The notes under the pieces: generated by a model
What the model was told of the DNA's origin: nothing
The model's input: only the letters and a program-made list of their open reading frames with translations
Databases searched by the model: none
Position numbers and translations under genes: made by a program
DNA from: DAOOWV01 sp035371485
GTDB taxonomy: Bacteria; Patescibacteriota; Dojkabacteria; JAFGLO01
DNA length: 64,000 nt
Assembly (NCBI GenBank): GCA_035371485.1
Contig: DAOOWV010000001.1
Location: 6,415 to 70,414, forward strand
Direction: 5' to 3'
In this document: positions 8,115-17,512 of the stretch, in pieces
Position numbering within the stretch: the first letter of the stretch is position 1
Layout: every line of letters begins with the position of its first letter

Positions 8115-10055
8115 TCATTCAAATTCAATTAAATTTTCTGAAATCTCTGATAAAAATCTTGAAGGGGATAGTGTTTTTTGGAAAGTGTAACTATATCTTA
8201 CGTAAGATATAAAAAGTTTTTCTTGTGCTCGAGTCATTCCAACATACATTAGTCGTCTTTCTTCTTCAAGATTACTATGACTGTCAATAGATCTAAAATG
8301 TGGCAGGATTCCTTCGTTTACACCTATTATTTGTACAATTGGAAATTCTAATCCTTTTGAAGCATGTAGCGTTAATAAGGAAATTTTGTTACTATTGTCA
8401 ATGTTATCAATATCGGTCATTAGTGTTATATCTTCGTTAAACTGAGTTATTCCATTAATATCACTAGTATATAGCTGTGTAAGTTGTGTAAGTTGTATTA
8501 TATTTTCTAGTCTTTCCTCGTAAGAATCAAAAAATTTGTTTTGAAGATAATTTTTATATTTGGTCTGTTCAAGAACGACCTCAATCAAATCTTTCAGCGT
8601 GGTGGTTTTGGTTTCGCTTATTTTTTTAATTAAATCAACGAAAGGAGTAAGAAAATTTAATTGTTTTATAGTTTCATCTTGAAGGATTATTTTTTCATCC
8701 TTACCTTCCCAATTATCAAAATTGATTCCACTCTGTTTACAAAAAGATTTAATAATTTGTTTAATCGTGCAACCATTTTTTTCAGAGAGGTTTTTTAATA
8801 AGTCAATTTTGGCATTTCCAATAGATCTTGCCGGAGTATTAATTATCCTAATCAGTGGAATATCGTCATTGTTGGGTAAAAGAAAAAGGATATATGAAAT
8901 TAAATCCTTTACTTCCATTCTTTCATAAAAACGTACACCTCCTACTAAAGAGTAGGGAATGTTGTTCTCCTCGAGCAATTCTTCAATCCTTCTTGATTGT
9001 GCATTGGTTCTGTATAGAATTGATATGTCGGAATATTTGTAACCTTGTGTAACAAGGTCTTGTATACGGTAAATACAATGTGAGGCTTCATCATCATCGT
9101 CGTCCGCTTCGTAAATATATACGTTTTCACCACTTCCTTTATTAGACGAAATATCCTTGTCTTCTCTAATTTGATTGTTTTGTACTACTTGATATGCTGC
9201 ATCAATAATGTTTTGAGTTGATCTGTAATTTACGGATAGTTTAATTACTTCAGCGTTTGGGAAATCTTTTTGAAATTGTAAAATATTAGTAATATCTGCC
9301 CCTCTCCATGAATATATTGCCTGATCATCATCTCCTACGACGCAAATTTGGTCGCCAGAAATATTTTTGACTAGAAGATATTGTATTCTATTGGTATCTT
9401 GATATTCATCTACTAAAATATATTTATAAATTGATTTATATTTCTCTTTTATGTCATCATATTTTGAAAATAATTTTAGGGGTAGGATTAATAAATCATC
9501 AAAATCTACTGAATTTGATTGAGTTTTAATTTTTTCATATTCCTTATAAATAAAAGCTAATATCTCTTCTTGTTTTTTTTCTTTAGGTGAGTTTGAATAT
9601 TCTTCTGCAGAGATCATTGAAGATTTAAGTTTTGAAATAAGTGAGCTTATACCAGTTGTAGATATGTTACCGATATTTAGTTGTTTGAGTATATCCTTAA
9701 TAATAGTTTCTTTATCTCTAGAGTCATAAATTGTAAAGGAATTGGTATATCCCAATAACTCACTTTCTCTTCTTAAAATATAGGCTCCCCACGCATGAAA
9801 TGTCCCAATAAACATTCCAGCTAAATTTGAAGGAATTATAGTCTTGATGCGTTCCTTCATTTCTTCTGCAGCCTTTTTGGTAAAGGTGAGAGCGAGAATA
9901 TTTTGGGGAGGTATTTTTTTCTCTTCAATTAAATAAGCGATTTTATTAACAATAACTCTTGTTTTTCCAGAACCAGCACCAGCAAACACCAACAGAGGTT
10001 TTCCATATAACTTAACAGCAGAGGTTTGTTGTGAATTCAAATGTGATAAATCCAT
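8115..10055 (-). CDS. UvrD/PcrA-type superfamily 1A DNA helicase
   Basis: The 646-residue protein has the full SF1A motif series: Q-Q-T-S-A-V near the N-terminus, Walker A G-A-G-S-G-K-T, T-F-T-K-K-A-A, V-D-E-Y-Q-D-T (Walker B), Q-A-I-Y-S-W-R-G-A-D, L-H-A-S-K-G-L-E-F and Y-V-G-M-T-R-A. Such enzymes move 3' to 5' on single-stranded DNA in excision and mismatch repair and in clearing RecA. It is a little shorter than E. coli UvrD and lacks a visible extended C-terminal RNA-polymerase-binding tail. It follows the SH3-domain gene with no gap and may be co-transcribed with it. Confidence 0.92.
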   Translation of the reverse strand: MDLSHLNSQQTSAVKLYGKPLLVFAGAGSGKTRVIVNKIAYLIEEKKIPPQNILALTFTKKAAEEMKERIKTIIPSNLAGMFIGTFHAWGAYILRRESELLGYTNSFTIYDSRDKETIIKDILKQLNIGNISTTGISSLISKLKSSMISAEEYSNSPKEKKQEEILAFIYKEYEKIKTQSNSVDFDDLLILPLKLFSKYDDIKEKYKSIYKYILVDEYQDTNRIQYLLVKNISGDQICVVGDDDQAIYSWRGADITNILQFQKDFPNAEVIKLSVNYRSTQNIIDAAYQVVQNNQIREDKDISSNKGSGENVYIYEADDDDDEASHCIYRIQDLVTQGYKYSDISILYRTNAQSRRIEELLEENNIPYSLVGGVRFYERMEVKDLISYILFLLPNNDDIPLIRIINTPARSIGNAKIDLLKNLSEKNGCTIKQIIKSFCKQSGINFDNWEGKDEKIILQDETIKQLNFLTPFVDLIKKISETKTTTLKDLIEVVLEQTKYKNYLQNKFFDSYEERLENIIQLTQLTQLYTSDINGITQFNEDITLMTDIDNIDNSNKISLLTLHASKGLEFPIVQIIGVNEGILPHFRSIDSHSNLEEERRLMYVGMTRAQEKLFISYVRYSYTFQKTLSPSRFLSEISENLIEFE

Positions 10056-11285
10056 CTATTGTACTGTTTCCACGTAGGTTGATACGACCCAGCCTTCTTT
10101 CTGGTCATCTATTTTAATTTTGGTCCACCCATTACTTTCTTCCAATACCTGGAATACAGCTGATGGTTCAACTTTTGTTATAACTTCTGCGTCTCTTAGA
10201 GGTTGCACTCTAACATTTAAGAAGCCATAAGCATTAGGCTTAACCCTTACAAAAATATATCCTAAATCTTTGGTTTTAAATGATACTGTAAATTCTGTTT
10301 CTGCGATTGGTTTACCGCTTGGGTCAATAATTACAAAATCTTCTTTTCCATCTGTTGGGGTTGGATAGGGTAGTAGATAAAATTTGAGCCTGTATTCCTC
10401 CCCAACTGGAACAATTTCCTCAATTTGGGCCACGTGAGATCGACTCATCCATGTTTTTGATAAGTAAAAGTCACTATTTTTAAGAAGCTCATTATTTGTA
10501 ACTAATGTAATGCCACTATTTTTATACCAAGGTGAATTTCCTGTATTCTTGAGGGTTGCTGTAATTTCGAGTTCTTTAAATGGTTCAGCTTCTTTTGAAT
10601 ATTCAACAGAAATTAATTCAGCATTATAAATTTTTGAGTTTGTTTTGTAAGGGCCAAATGTTTCAAAAAAATCCAAGATATTTTGATTAGTAGATGTTAT
10701 TTCCAGATAAGAAATAAAGTTGTCATTTGTATCGTTTCTTTTACTGGAACATTCGACAATTTTAACATTTTCTGCAGAAATGTCATAGAATCCAGATAAT
10801 TCTTCTAGAAACGTTTTTACATTTTCATTCTTGTTTGTATCGAAATCAACTATTCCCACGACAATTCTATTTCCCGATTCAGTAGTAATTGGCTGAAGAT
10901 CAATTGGATTGTTAGTGCGTGTTTGATAAATATTGGAATCGTCAATGATATAGTTAAATGGAATATCAAAGAAATGTAATTCTGTTATCATGTAATAATA
11001 TAAGTCTGAAATCCACTGAGCTGAGTCAATAAAATAATAATTTGTTGGCTTATTGATATTACAAATTGAAATCTCTCTTATATTACTATATTGATCATAC
11101 TTAGTTTCAGCCAATGCCGTATCAATCTTTAAATCATGATAAGTAATAATTTTTGAATTTGTAATTATATCATTTGTGCTGTTTGCACTTTCTGCATGTG
11201 TGGGGGTATTGTTAATTTTACCCAATACGGTTAATAGTAACAGTGTTGTAATTAGTGTTACTACTATTTTAAATTTGGATATCAT
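10056..11285 (-). CDS. Secreted or membrane-anchored protein with C-terminal bacterial SH3 domain
   Basis: Residues about 5-27 form a signal peptide or anchor. The central 300 residues show no family I recognise, though the stretch near residues 215-325 looks like an immunoglobulin-like or NEAT-type beta sandwich. The last 65 residues are an SH3b domain: the V-R-V-K-P...L-N-V-R-V-Q-P pattern, a G-W-T-K-I core and a final G-W-V-V-S-T-Y-V. SH3b domains usually bind peptidoglycan. The start overlaps the end of the Fn3 gene by 17 bp and the stop abuts uvrD, so this is an operon of envelope genes running into a helicase. Confidence 0.75.
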   Translation of the reverse strand: MISKFKIVVTLITTLLLLTVLGKINNTPTHAESANSTNDIITNSKIITYHDLKIDTALAETKYDQYSNIREISICNINKPTNYYFIDSAQWISDLYYYMITELHFFDIPFNYIIDDSNIYQTRTNNPIDLQPITTESGNRIVVGIVDFDTNKNENVKTFLEELSGFYDISAENVKIVECSSKRNDTNDNFISYLEITSTNQNILDFFETFGPYKTNSKIYNAELISVEYSKEAEPFKELEITATLKNTGNSPWYKNSGITLVTNNELLKNSDFYLSKTWMSRSHVAQIEEIVPVGEEYRLKFYLLPYPTPTDGKEDFVIIDPSGKPIAETEFTVSFKTKDLGYIFVRVKPNAYGFLNVRVQPLRDAEVITKVEPSAVFQVLEESNGWTKIKIDDQKEGWVVSTYVETVQ

Positions 11286-13101
11286 TAGATGATTTGCTAA
11301 TAATTTTAAATTCCCACCTTTCTTTTCTACTGTAAATTACAAACGATGTTGCCATAAGAACTATTCCGAATAATGTTGTCGCAATATAGTTACTTATTGA
11401 ACTTGTTTTGGGTGTATTATCGTTTAACTCTGAAAGGCTTCTCATTCCATTTTTGGCGGTACTTGTAGATGCTCCGTAAGCTTCTATAGCAAGAGAAACG
11501 GGAGTATCTGTTTGAGAGACTAAAATCTCTTTAGAGTCGCCAACTGGAACTGTTTGTGCAGTAATATTTATTTCATCAGTGTTTGCGACATTATAATAAG
11601 TTAAGCCAGATTCTGTGTAAACTTCACTAATACTTCCAATTGTCCAGGTTCCATTACTATTTACAACAGTAGATTTTAATTTTGACTTACCCTTTGTTCC
11701 TGCTGGATCTTCAACATAAGCATAAATAATTGTGTCTCCATAACCTTTGCCGACAATATTTCCTGTAAGGGGTTTTAGTGGTGGAACATCGGTTGTAGCT
11801 GTTGATAAATTAACGACAAAGGGATTAGTACCGTCTTTATAGGTGTCTTCTCCGGAGGTGATCGTAAAATAATAAGTTCCTCCATTACTTAAATTGCTAA
11901 CAGTGACATGGTGTGTGTAATATGGTTTTTGAGTAGCTTGAGTGTCCCTGTCATCGTAAGCTATCTTGTCCAGATTGTCCATACTTGCTCCATAATTTAC
12001 TTTTCCGACTACTGCAGTGTTACTAAGCCAAGTAACTGTGAAGGTAGTATTTAAAACATTTGTGATTTCTACACTTTGTTGACCAGTGGTGATTGAAGCT
12101 CCAGCAATATTTGTTTGGGGAGTCATCGTGATATCTGCTGTAAGGTTGTTCCATGTAACCGTATTGTATCTTGTGCTTTCAGAAGGAAGTGTGTTTCCAG
12201 TATTCCCGGTATTTCCAGTATTCCCGGTATTTCCGGTATTTCCGGTATTTCCGGTATTGCCTGTGTTTCCAGTATTCCCAGTATTTTCATTAATATCCTC
12301 TCCTTCATCTCCGGTGTCAATTTGTGAGCTATCAGCCAATAAATTCGTGGTTTCAAAGTTTGGTGTCATTGTAATCTTTAAGTTTTCAGGTGGAGTGCTT
12401 ACCTTACCAATTACTGATCCACCACCTTTATTTCCTCCCATTGCAACTACGGTTATTTTGGTGTCATTGTTGTAGGTAAATTTTTGTGAACCATCTTCTG
12501 TTCTTGCCCTCGCAATATCTATTTCCCAGTTACCTTCCTCATTAGTTAATGTTGATAATACATTTGATTTTACTCCAGCTTCTTCAAGGTTAACATATAC
12601 AATTGCAGCTTCAGGCTTTGCATTTTCAATAATTCCCATTATAGGTTTAGGAGCATATAATCCAACAGATTCACCTGATAATGTTTTAAATGAAAATCTA
12701 TTACCATTTGGGTCTCCAAATTTTTTGGAGCCAGAGACTATTTCATAGACATATTCTGATCCTGCTGATAATTTATCAATAGTTACGTAGTGTGTGTAAT
12801 ATTTGTTTAGACTACCAGCTTTTACGTCACGAATATCTCTTGCAAATTTGTCTGTTTTATCCCCAGTTCCATAAATTACATATCCTTCCGTTGTAGTATC
12901 AGGTGTAACCCATGAAATCGTAACACTTGTGTCGGTAATATCGGTTACTCTTACTTCTTGAGGTTTAATTGTGGGGCTGGCACCTGACCTATATTCAAGT
13001 ACTTTTTTCATACCCCAAACAGTGATTGGAATTATAGTAGCAATAAGTAAAATTACGCCTACATAGATAAGAGTTTTTCTAGTTTTATAAGGAATGTACA
13101 T
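11269..13101 (-). CDS. Bitopic surface protein with two fibronectin type III-like domains and an Asn-Thr-Gly repeat
   Basis: A transmembrane segment lies at residues 10-30 and a second near 575-595. Two Fn3-like domains (about 43-135 and 345-435) each carry the V-T-W-L/V core and the Y-T-H-Y/H-V-T strand seen in purple-phosphatase-type Fn3 modules, and each is followed by a similar beta-rich module with G-x-W-x-I. The two halves resemble each other, which suggests internal duplication. They are joined by a ten-fold N-T-G repeat (about residues 273-304), probably a flexible linker. Likely a cell-surface adhesion or structural protein; no enzyme motif is seen. Confidence 0.75.
   Translation of the reverse strand: MYIPYKTRKTLIYVGVILLIATIIPITVWGMKKVLEYRSGASPTIKPQEVRVTDITDTSVTISWVTPDTTTEGYVIYGTGDKTDKFARDIRDVKAGSLNKYYTHYVTIDKLSAGSEYVYEIVSGSKKFGDPNGNRFSFKTLSGESVGLYAPKPIMGIIENAKPEAAIVYVNLEEAGVKSNVLSTLTNEEGNWEIDIARARTEDGSQKFTYNNDTKITVVAMGGNKGGGSVIGKVSTPPENLKITMTPNFETTNLLADSSQIDTGDEGEDINENTGNTGNTGNTGNTGNTGNTGNTGNTGNTGNTLPSESTRYNTVTWNNLTADITMTPQTNIAGASITTGQQSVEITNVLNTTFTVTWLSNTAVVGKVNYGASMDNLDKIAYDDRDTQATQKPYYTHHVTVSNLSNGGTYYFTITSGEDTYKDGTNPFVVNLSTATTDVPPLKPLTGNIVGKGYGDTIIYAYVEDPAGTKGKSKLKSTVVNSNGTWTIGSISEVYTESGLTYYNVANTDEINITAQTVPVGDSKEILVSQTDTPVSLAIEAYGASTSTAKNGMRSLSELNDNTPKTSSISNYIATTLFGIVLMATSFVIYSRKERWEFKIISKSSNDIQI
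12190..12285 (-). repeat. Ten 9-bp units encoding Asn-Thr-Gly linker
   Basis: Ten imperfect 9-bp units plus a final partial unit encode consecutive N-T-G triplets inside the Fn3 protein. The units differ mainly at third codon positions. Unit number can change without breaking the frame, so linker length may vary between strains. Confidence 0.9.
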
Positions 13102-13258
13102 AATTATTTAGCAAAAATTGTCATGTCTTTGTTTATTATACTTGTTTCAGTGAATAATCACAATATCTATATTAAGTGATAAGTGATGGATGATATATAA
13201 TACATATTGAAGTTGAATTAGAAGATTTATCCTTTATTACCTATCATATATAATTTAG

Positions 13259-15793
13259 CTAAAAAAGTGGTGGTGTTGGTAAATTAGTTTGATCTGGAGG
13301 TGCGTTTTCAACTGCCAACTGTGCTCTCTGATTGATTTCCTGCCTTATTGTATCAACATCTTTTCCATATTTTGTCCTTGAAAGTTCTTTGGCAAGCCTC
13401 ATTACTTCTTTGTTTGGAGGCCATTTACGAATATCATATTTTGTTGACATAGAAAAAGCAGGGGGAACTTCATTTTTGACGAGGAGTCTAGAATAAGCGT
13501 TTATGTTCGCAATATTTATAAGGTCATTTCTATCAAATGTTGGTTCAAATATTTTTTCAAGGTATTCAGCATCATCGGCACCAACTCTAAAACTTACGAC
13601 TCCACCAACGTTTCCAAATACTGCATCTCTAATTTTCTGATCCATTTGTGAAATATACTGGTTGGCTACAATTAGATTTAGTTTATATTTTCTTGCTTCA
13701 GATAAGATTTGTGCGAAGCTATCAGTTGCATAATTCTGGAACTCATCAACGTATAAGTAGAAATCTTTTCTTTCATCAAATGGGATTTCTGCTCTACTCA
13801 TTGCGGCTCTCAGTAATCGTGGAATCAATATTAAACCCAAGAATTGTGAAGCTTCTTCACCAATCAGTCCTTTTGAGAGGTTAAAGAGAAGAATTTTTTG
13901 ATTATCCATTACTTCTCTGAAATCAAATCCAGATTTACTTTGTCCAATTATATTTCTCATTAATTCATCGGTAACAAAGCGATCAAATTTTGAGACAAGG
14001 TATCCAAGTGCTTCGGATTTATGGAACTTATCAGTTTGTGCCATTTGATCAGTCCAAAATCTTTTTACTAGATCGTCCTTTATTTTGGGGACCCAATAAT
14101 CTTTTACCCAATTTTCATCAGTAATTACACGAACAACCTCAACTAATGTGCTACCTTCTTCAGTCATTACTGTAAGCATCGCATTTCTCACAGATCTTTC
14201 AAATATTGGTCCAACAATACCTTGATCATTAGGATCAAACATCTTATGCATCAAACCTAAAAACGAGTTAATAACTAAGGTTTTGTCGCTTTCATTGTAA
14301 GCTTCAAGCATGTTGAATCCGACAGGTCTTTCTCGATCTGCAGGATTAAAGTAGATTACATCTTCAACTCTGTCAGGTGGAATTCTTTCTAAAATCCACT
14401 CAATAGTGTCTCCATGTGGATCAATAAAACAGACGCCATGACCATTGTAAATATCTTGAAGGGCCAATCCCTGAATAAAATAAGATTTACCTGTACCTGT
14501 TTGTCCAACTACATACATATGTCTTCTTCTACTATCATCATCAATTGCAATAGGTCTTTGTACTCCTCTATATGTTGATGTTCCAAGCCATGTTCCCTCC
14601 TCCGGAATTCTTGGATCTACTGGAGCTGTTTTAAAAGGAAGCCAATTAATTAATGGAATTTGTACGTCTTTATTCGGAAGGTGGTAAATTGCTGCAAGTT
14701 CTGTAACGTTTAAAATATTTTTTTTGTTGCTTGGACCTTTTCTATATATAAAATTATTCATAAACTCCCTAAGTTCACTATCTTTTGGAGTAACTTTTTT
14801 AAAAGAGTTTATTCCTGGATTTGCAAATTGATCGAAAGAACCTGCTATACCATTTACTCTTTCTTCAGCAATTTCCTTGGTGTTTCCAACAGCAACAATC
14901 CTAATTTCAGTTATAAAACCATTTTTATTGCATTTTTTCTCAATTGCACTTAGTTTTTCTTGGCTAACTTCTTTTCGTTTTTTCTCAGGATCACTGTTGT
15001 TTGAATTGACTCCCTCGACATATTTGCTTCCATTTTTTTGCCATTTACTACCTGCAGGTGAAATTACTATTTGTAGAGAAGCACTTTCGCCTTCAGCAAG
15101 TTTAGAGAAAGAGGTAAGAATTACTGACATTGAGTTTTGTTTTAAGTCCTCATATCCTTTTATAGGAGCATAAGGTTCTTCTGAAAGATCAAGTTTTGCA
15201 ACGGCTACTGACTTGTTTTCACTAAATATATTGTATTCTGAAATCTCCTCAATTTCTGCGCCCTGATAGACTCCCAGTATTTGATCTTCAACTAATTTTG
15301 CAAATTTTTGGGGGGTGTATATAAAAAAATCGATGCTTGTTGAAAATCCAACAATTTCTAAACTAATTGCATCATTAACATTGAAAAACTTTTTGAAACC
15401 TTTTAACGTTTTTCCAACAGAGTAAAAATTTGAAAATAATTGCTCCGCAACTCCTATTTCAATTTCGTTGTGTTGAGAAATTCTAACTCTATATAGTTTT
15501 CCCTTAAGCGCTTTGTCTGTTCTATCTTCTTCTCTCTTTTTCTTGGCAAAAATTAAAAAACCCAATGCAGCAAGACTTGTTCCCACAATTAAGATTATAA
15601 GTGCAATGATTATTGGAACAAAATTATAAGAAGGTTGCGGAGTGGGTGTTGGGTNNNNNNNNNNNNNNNNNNNNNNNNNNNNNNNNNNNNNNNNNNNNNN
15701 NNNNNNNNNNNNNNNNNNNNNNNNNNNNNNNNNNNNNNNNNNNNNNNNNNNNNNAACGTATTGTGCTAAGAAATTTAGCAATGAAGATTTCAT
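13259..15793 (-). CDS. Type IV secretion-like ATPase (VirD4/TraG-type coupling protein), crosses an assembly gap
   Basis: The C-terminal part is a hexameric AAA-like motor: Walker A in V-V-G-Q-T-G-T-G-K-S, then F-I-D-P-H-G-D, Walker B in Y-L-Y-V-D-E-F-Q-N-Y, and the A-N-Q-Y-I-S-Q sensor motif. Before it lie a transmembrane segment after a Pro-Thr-rich stretch and a domain of about 250 residues with no known catalytic motif. Such proteins pump DNA or protein through type IV secretion channels or power pilus systems. The 100-N gap interrupts the N-terminus, so the start codon at 15793 and continuity across the gap are not certain; another frame starting at 15857 is also open into the gap. Two VirB2-like pilins are encoded upstream. 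Confidence 0.8.
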   Translation of the reverse strand: MKSSLLNFLAQYVXXXXXXXXXXXXXXXXXXXXXXXXXXXXXXXXXXPTPTPQPSYNFVPIIIALIILIVGTSLAALGFLIFAKKKREEDRTDKALKGKLYRVRISQHNEIEIGVAEQLFSNFYSVGKTLKGFKKFFNVNDAISLEIVGFSTSIDFFIYTPQKFAKLVEDQILGVYQGAEIEEISEYNIFSENKSVAVAKLDLSEEPYAPIKGYEDLKQNSMSVILTSFSKLAEGESASLQIVISPAGSKWQKNGSKYVEGVNSNNSDPEKKRKEVSQEKLSAIEKKCNKNGFITEIRIVAVGNTKEIAEERVNGIAGSFDQFANPGINSFKKVTPKDSELREFMNNFIYRKGPSNKKNILNVTELAAIYHLPNKDVQIPLINWLPFKTAPVDPRIPEEGTWLGTSTYRGVQRPIAIDDDSRRRHMYVVGQTGTGKSYFIQGLALQDIYNGHGVCFIDPHGDTIEWILERIPPDRVEDVIYFNPADRERPVGFNMLEAYNESDKTLVINSFLGLMHKMFDPNDQGIVGPIFERSVRNAMLTVMTEEGSTLVEVVRVITDENWVKDYWVPKIKDDLVKRFWTDQMAQTDKFHKSEALGYLVSKFDRFVTDELMRNIIGQSKSGFDFREVMDNQKILLFNLSKGLIGEEASQFLGLILIPRLLRAAMSRAEIPFDERKDFYLYVDEFQNYATDSFAQILSEARKYKLNLIVANQYISQMDQKIRDAVFGNVGGVVSFRVGADDAEYLEKIFEPTFDRNDLINIANINAYSRLLVKNEVPPAFSMSTKYDIRKWPPNKEVMRLAKELSRTKYGKDVDTIRQEINQRAQLAVENAPPDQTNLPTPPLF
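15655..15754. other. Scaffold gap of 100 N
   Basis: Exactly 100 ambiguous bases, the usual placeholder for a gap of unknown size. The sequence just downstream in the gene encodes P-T-P-T-P-Q-P, so a Pro-Thr tandem repeat probably broke the assembly. Confidence 0.98.
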
Positions 15794-15814
15794 TTTTTAG
15801 AGCAGTGTAATAAT

Positions 15815-16405
15815 CTAAAGTATCTTGTCTATTTTTTCGCCGATCATTCTTATCCATATTCCTAACCAGGTATTTGAATTCTTAGGGTCTTGTTGTGCCC
15901 AACTATTATATTCTTTTACGGCTGTAGCTGTTACTTTGTATCCAATCAAGGTATTAAGAATTCTTGTAAAAAGTTGTTGTTTGGGAGTTGGTTGAGCCGT
16001 TTGTAAACTATTATTATTTGAAGCTTGTGGCTGATTTGTTGCTGTTTGTTGACTTTGTTGTTGAGCTAATGAAGCTTGAACGCCTTGATCAGTATAAGTT
16101 AAAATTGGCTGTTCTTTTCGTTCTATTGCCTGAAGGGTAGAAGTTAATCCTAGAGATTGATCTGGGCTTGGAACTCCCTCTTGACCAGTCAGAAAATTTG
16201 AAGCATCAATAGAAGAGTCACTAAGTAACTTGTTTTCAGGTTGAGGTTTAACAAGAGAAACTTCTGGTTGAGGAACGTATTCAGGCTCTTCTGGAACTAT
16301 TGGTGGATTTGTTTCCATATTGGGTACAGTTGGAATAGCACTAGAATCTGGTGTGACTAATGGTAGTCCAGTATTGTCTGTTTTTACAATAGGATTGTTA
16401 CTCAT
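15815..16405 (-). CDS. Hydrophilic Pro/Gln-rich protein of unknown function in the secretion cluster
   Basis: I do not recognise a family. The 196-residue product has no signal peptide. Residues 1-135 are low-complexity, rich in Pro, Gln, Ser and Thr, and likely disordered. The last 50 residues (from about Q-L-F-T-R-I-L) form a compact segment with several Trp residues in W-A-Q-Q and W-L-G-I-W-I-R-M-I. It lies between rpsT and the secretion ATPase gene, so it may be a cytoplasmic adaptor of that system. This is inferred from position only. Confidence 0.6.
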   Translation of the reverse strand: MSNNPIVKTDNTGLPLVTPDSSAIPTVPNMETNPPIVPEEPEYVPQPEVSLVKPQPENKLLSDSSIDASNFLTGQEGVPSPDQSLGLTSTLQAIERKEQPILTYTDQGVQASLAQQQSQQTATNQPQASNNNSLQTAQPTPKQQLFTRILNTLIGYKVTATAVKEYNSWAQQDPKNSNTWLGIWIRMIGEKIDKIL

Positions 16406-16416
16406 TTTGTAACTAT

Positions 16417-16680
16417 TTATTTAATGTTACTGTTGACTTTTTTCTGTATCCTGGATTTGATTCTTGCCGCTTTGTTTGGGTGTAGAACATTTTTCTTTGT
16501 AGCTTTATCAACAGTTTTATAAAGCTTCGAAAGCTTTTCTGGAGATACTTTTTTACCAGTATCACTCAAGACTTTTACCTCTTTTACAACATCTTTGACT
16601 CTATTTCTCCAAATTTGATTTCTTTTTGCCCTAATCTTTGTTCCACGGACCATCTTTTTTGCTGCCTTAAGGTTTGCCAT
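16417..16680 (-). CDS. rpsT: 30S ribosomal protein S20
   Basis: This 87-residue, Lys/Arg-rich helical protein begins M-A-N-L-K-A-A-K-K and ends with the typical H-P-N-K-A-A-R-I-K-S-R segment of S20, which binds 16S rRNA early in 30S assembly. Length is that of the family. It has its own promoter upstream (16739-16767), an untranslated leader of about 50 nt and no Shine-Dalgarno sequence. It sits inside the secretion-type cluster but is functionally independent. Confidence 0.95.
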   Translation of the reverse strand: MANLKAAKKMVRGTKIRAKRNQIWRNRVKDVVKEVKVLSDTGKKVSPEKLSKLYKTVDKATKKNVLHPNKAARIKSRIQKKVNSNIK

Positions 16681-16738
16681 TAAATACCGAAATTTAAATT
16701 ATTACTATGTTGTACTTTTCTTCAAATACACGACAGTT

Positions 16739-16767
16739 ATTTTAACATGAATAGCTATTACTTGCAA
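16739..16767 (-). promoter_or_regulatory. rpsT promoter
   Basis: On the minus strand TTGCAA (16767-16762), a 17-bp spacer and TAAAAT (16744-16739) form a good housekeeping-sigma promoter about 60 bp before the rpsT ATG. Confidence 0.65.
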
Positions 16768-16784
16768 GCATGTTAATAACTATA

Positions 16785-17108
16785 TTAACTAAATTGGTTT
16801 AGACTTTTCCAAAGATCAACTCCCAACAATCTTGCAATGAAGTTAATAATTAATACAGCTAGGAGGGTTATAACTAATCCAACAACTGCGGTAACGATAG
16901 TTTGTGTTCCTTTTTGTACTTTATTTGTATCTCCCGCAGATGTAATTAATAAAAAACCACCATAAAGAAACATCCCTATAACTACTACACCAACCAATGC
17001 CATCACTACGCTAAGTACATCTCTCAGTATTGAATCCGGATCTTTATTGGATCCCGGAACTTGTATTGAAAGTCCTGCAAATAAATTTTCAATTTTATTA
17101 ATATTCAT
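16785..17108 (-). CDS. VirB2/TrbC-like pilin subunit
   Basis: The 107-residue protein has an amphipathic N-terminus and two long transmembrane helices (about 32-56 and 68-95) separated by a short polar loop, T-S-A-G-D-T-N-K-V, which is typical of the VirB2/TrbC pilin-like families. Such subunits assemble into conjugative-type pili or channels at the inner membrane. A paralogue with the same loop is encoded 16 nt upstream, so this is a tandem pair. The ATPase of the cluster is encoded downstream. Confidence 0.75.
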   Translation of the reverse strand: MNINKIENLFAGLSIQVPGSNKDPDSILRDVLSVVMALVGVVVIGMFLYGGFLLITSAGDTNKVQKGTQTIVTAVVGLVITLLAVLIINFIARLLGVDLWKSLNQFS

Positions 17109-17124
17109 ATTTCTTTTTTAGAAA

Positions 17125-17424
17125 TTAAAATATTGGAATGTTCCATCCCAAAAGCTTGGAGAACATTCTTACAATCAATGCGGAACATACAACTATTGCT
17201 ATTCCTATACCTGAATTAATCAATACGCTTTGTGCGGATTTTACTTTGTTTGCATCACCAGCACTTGTAAGCCATGTAAATCCTCCATAAATAAATAAAC
17301 CCAACAATGCTATTCCTGCTACAGCAAAAACGAACTGTAATCCTCTGTTAATTACTGTTGAAAGTCCTGCCCAGTCAGTAGGAACTCCTGGTGGTGGGGA
17401 CAATGAGAACAATTTATTTATCAT
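17125..17424 (-). CDS. VirB2/TrbC-like pilin subunit, paralogue
   Basis: This is a paralogue of the adjacent pilin gene, with the same layout: a short N-terminus with P-P-P-G-V-P, two transmembrane helices and the loop T-S-A-G-D-A-N-K-V between them. The frame can be extended to a TTG codon at 17439, but the ATG at 17424 gives a more usual start and a 99-residue product. Two different subunits suggest a heteromeric filament or major and minor pilins. The pair is probably one transcription unit, separate from rpsT. Confidence 0.72.
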   Translation of the reverse strand: MINKLFSLSPPPGVPTDWAGLSTVINRGLQFVFAVAGIALLGLFIYGGFTWLTSAGDANKVKSAQSVLINSGIGIAIVVCSALIVRMFSKLLGWNIPIF

Positions 17425-17512
17425 TAAAATAATGATCAAATTATTATTTATAGTAGAATGTGTAATCCAACTTTCCGTATATTATATCAACAAGCATTAT
17501 ACAATGCAAAGG

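Noticed and set aside
12190..12300. Short-unit repeat considered as CRISPR
   Set aside because: Units are 9 bp, contiguous, and maintain a reading frame.
12086..12475. Plus-strand open frame with many V-F-P repeats
   Set aside because: It is the shadow of the N-T-G repeat in the Fn3 gene on the opposite strand.
15624..15857. Alternative start of the secretion ATPase at 15857
   Set aside because: The frame overlaps the end of the upstream gene by 43 bp and depends on the unknown gap length, so it is mentioned but not adopted.
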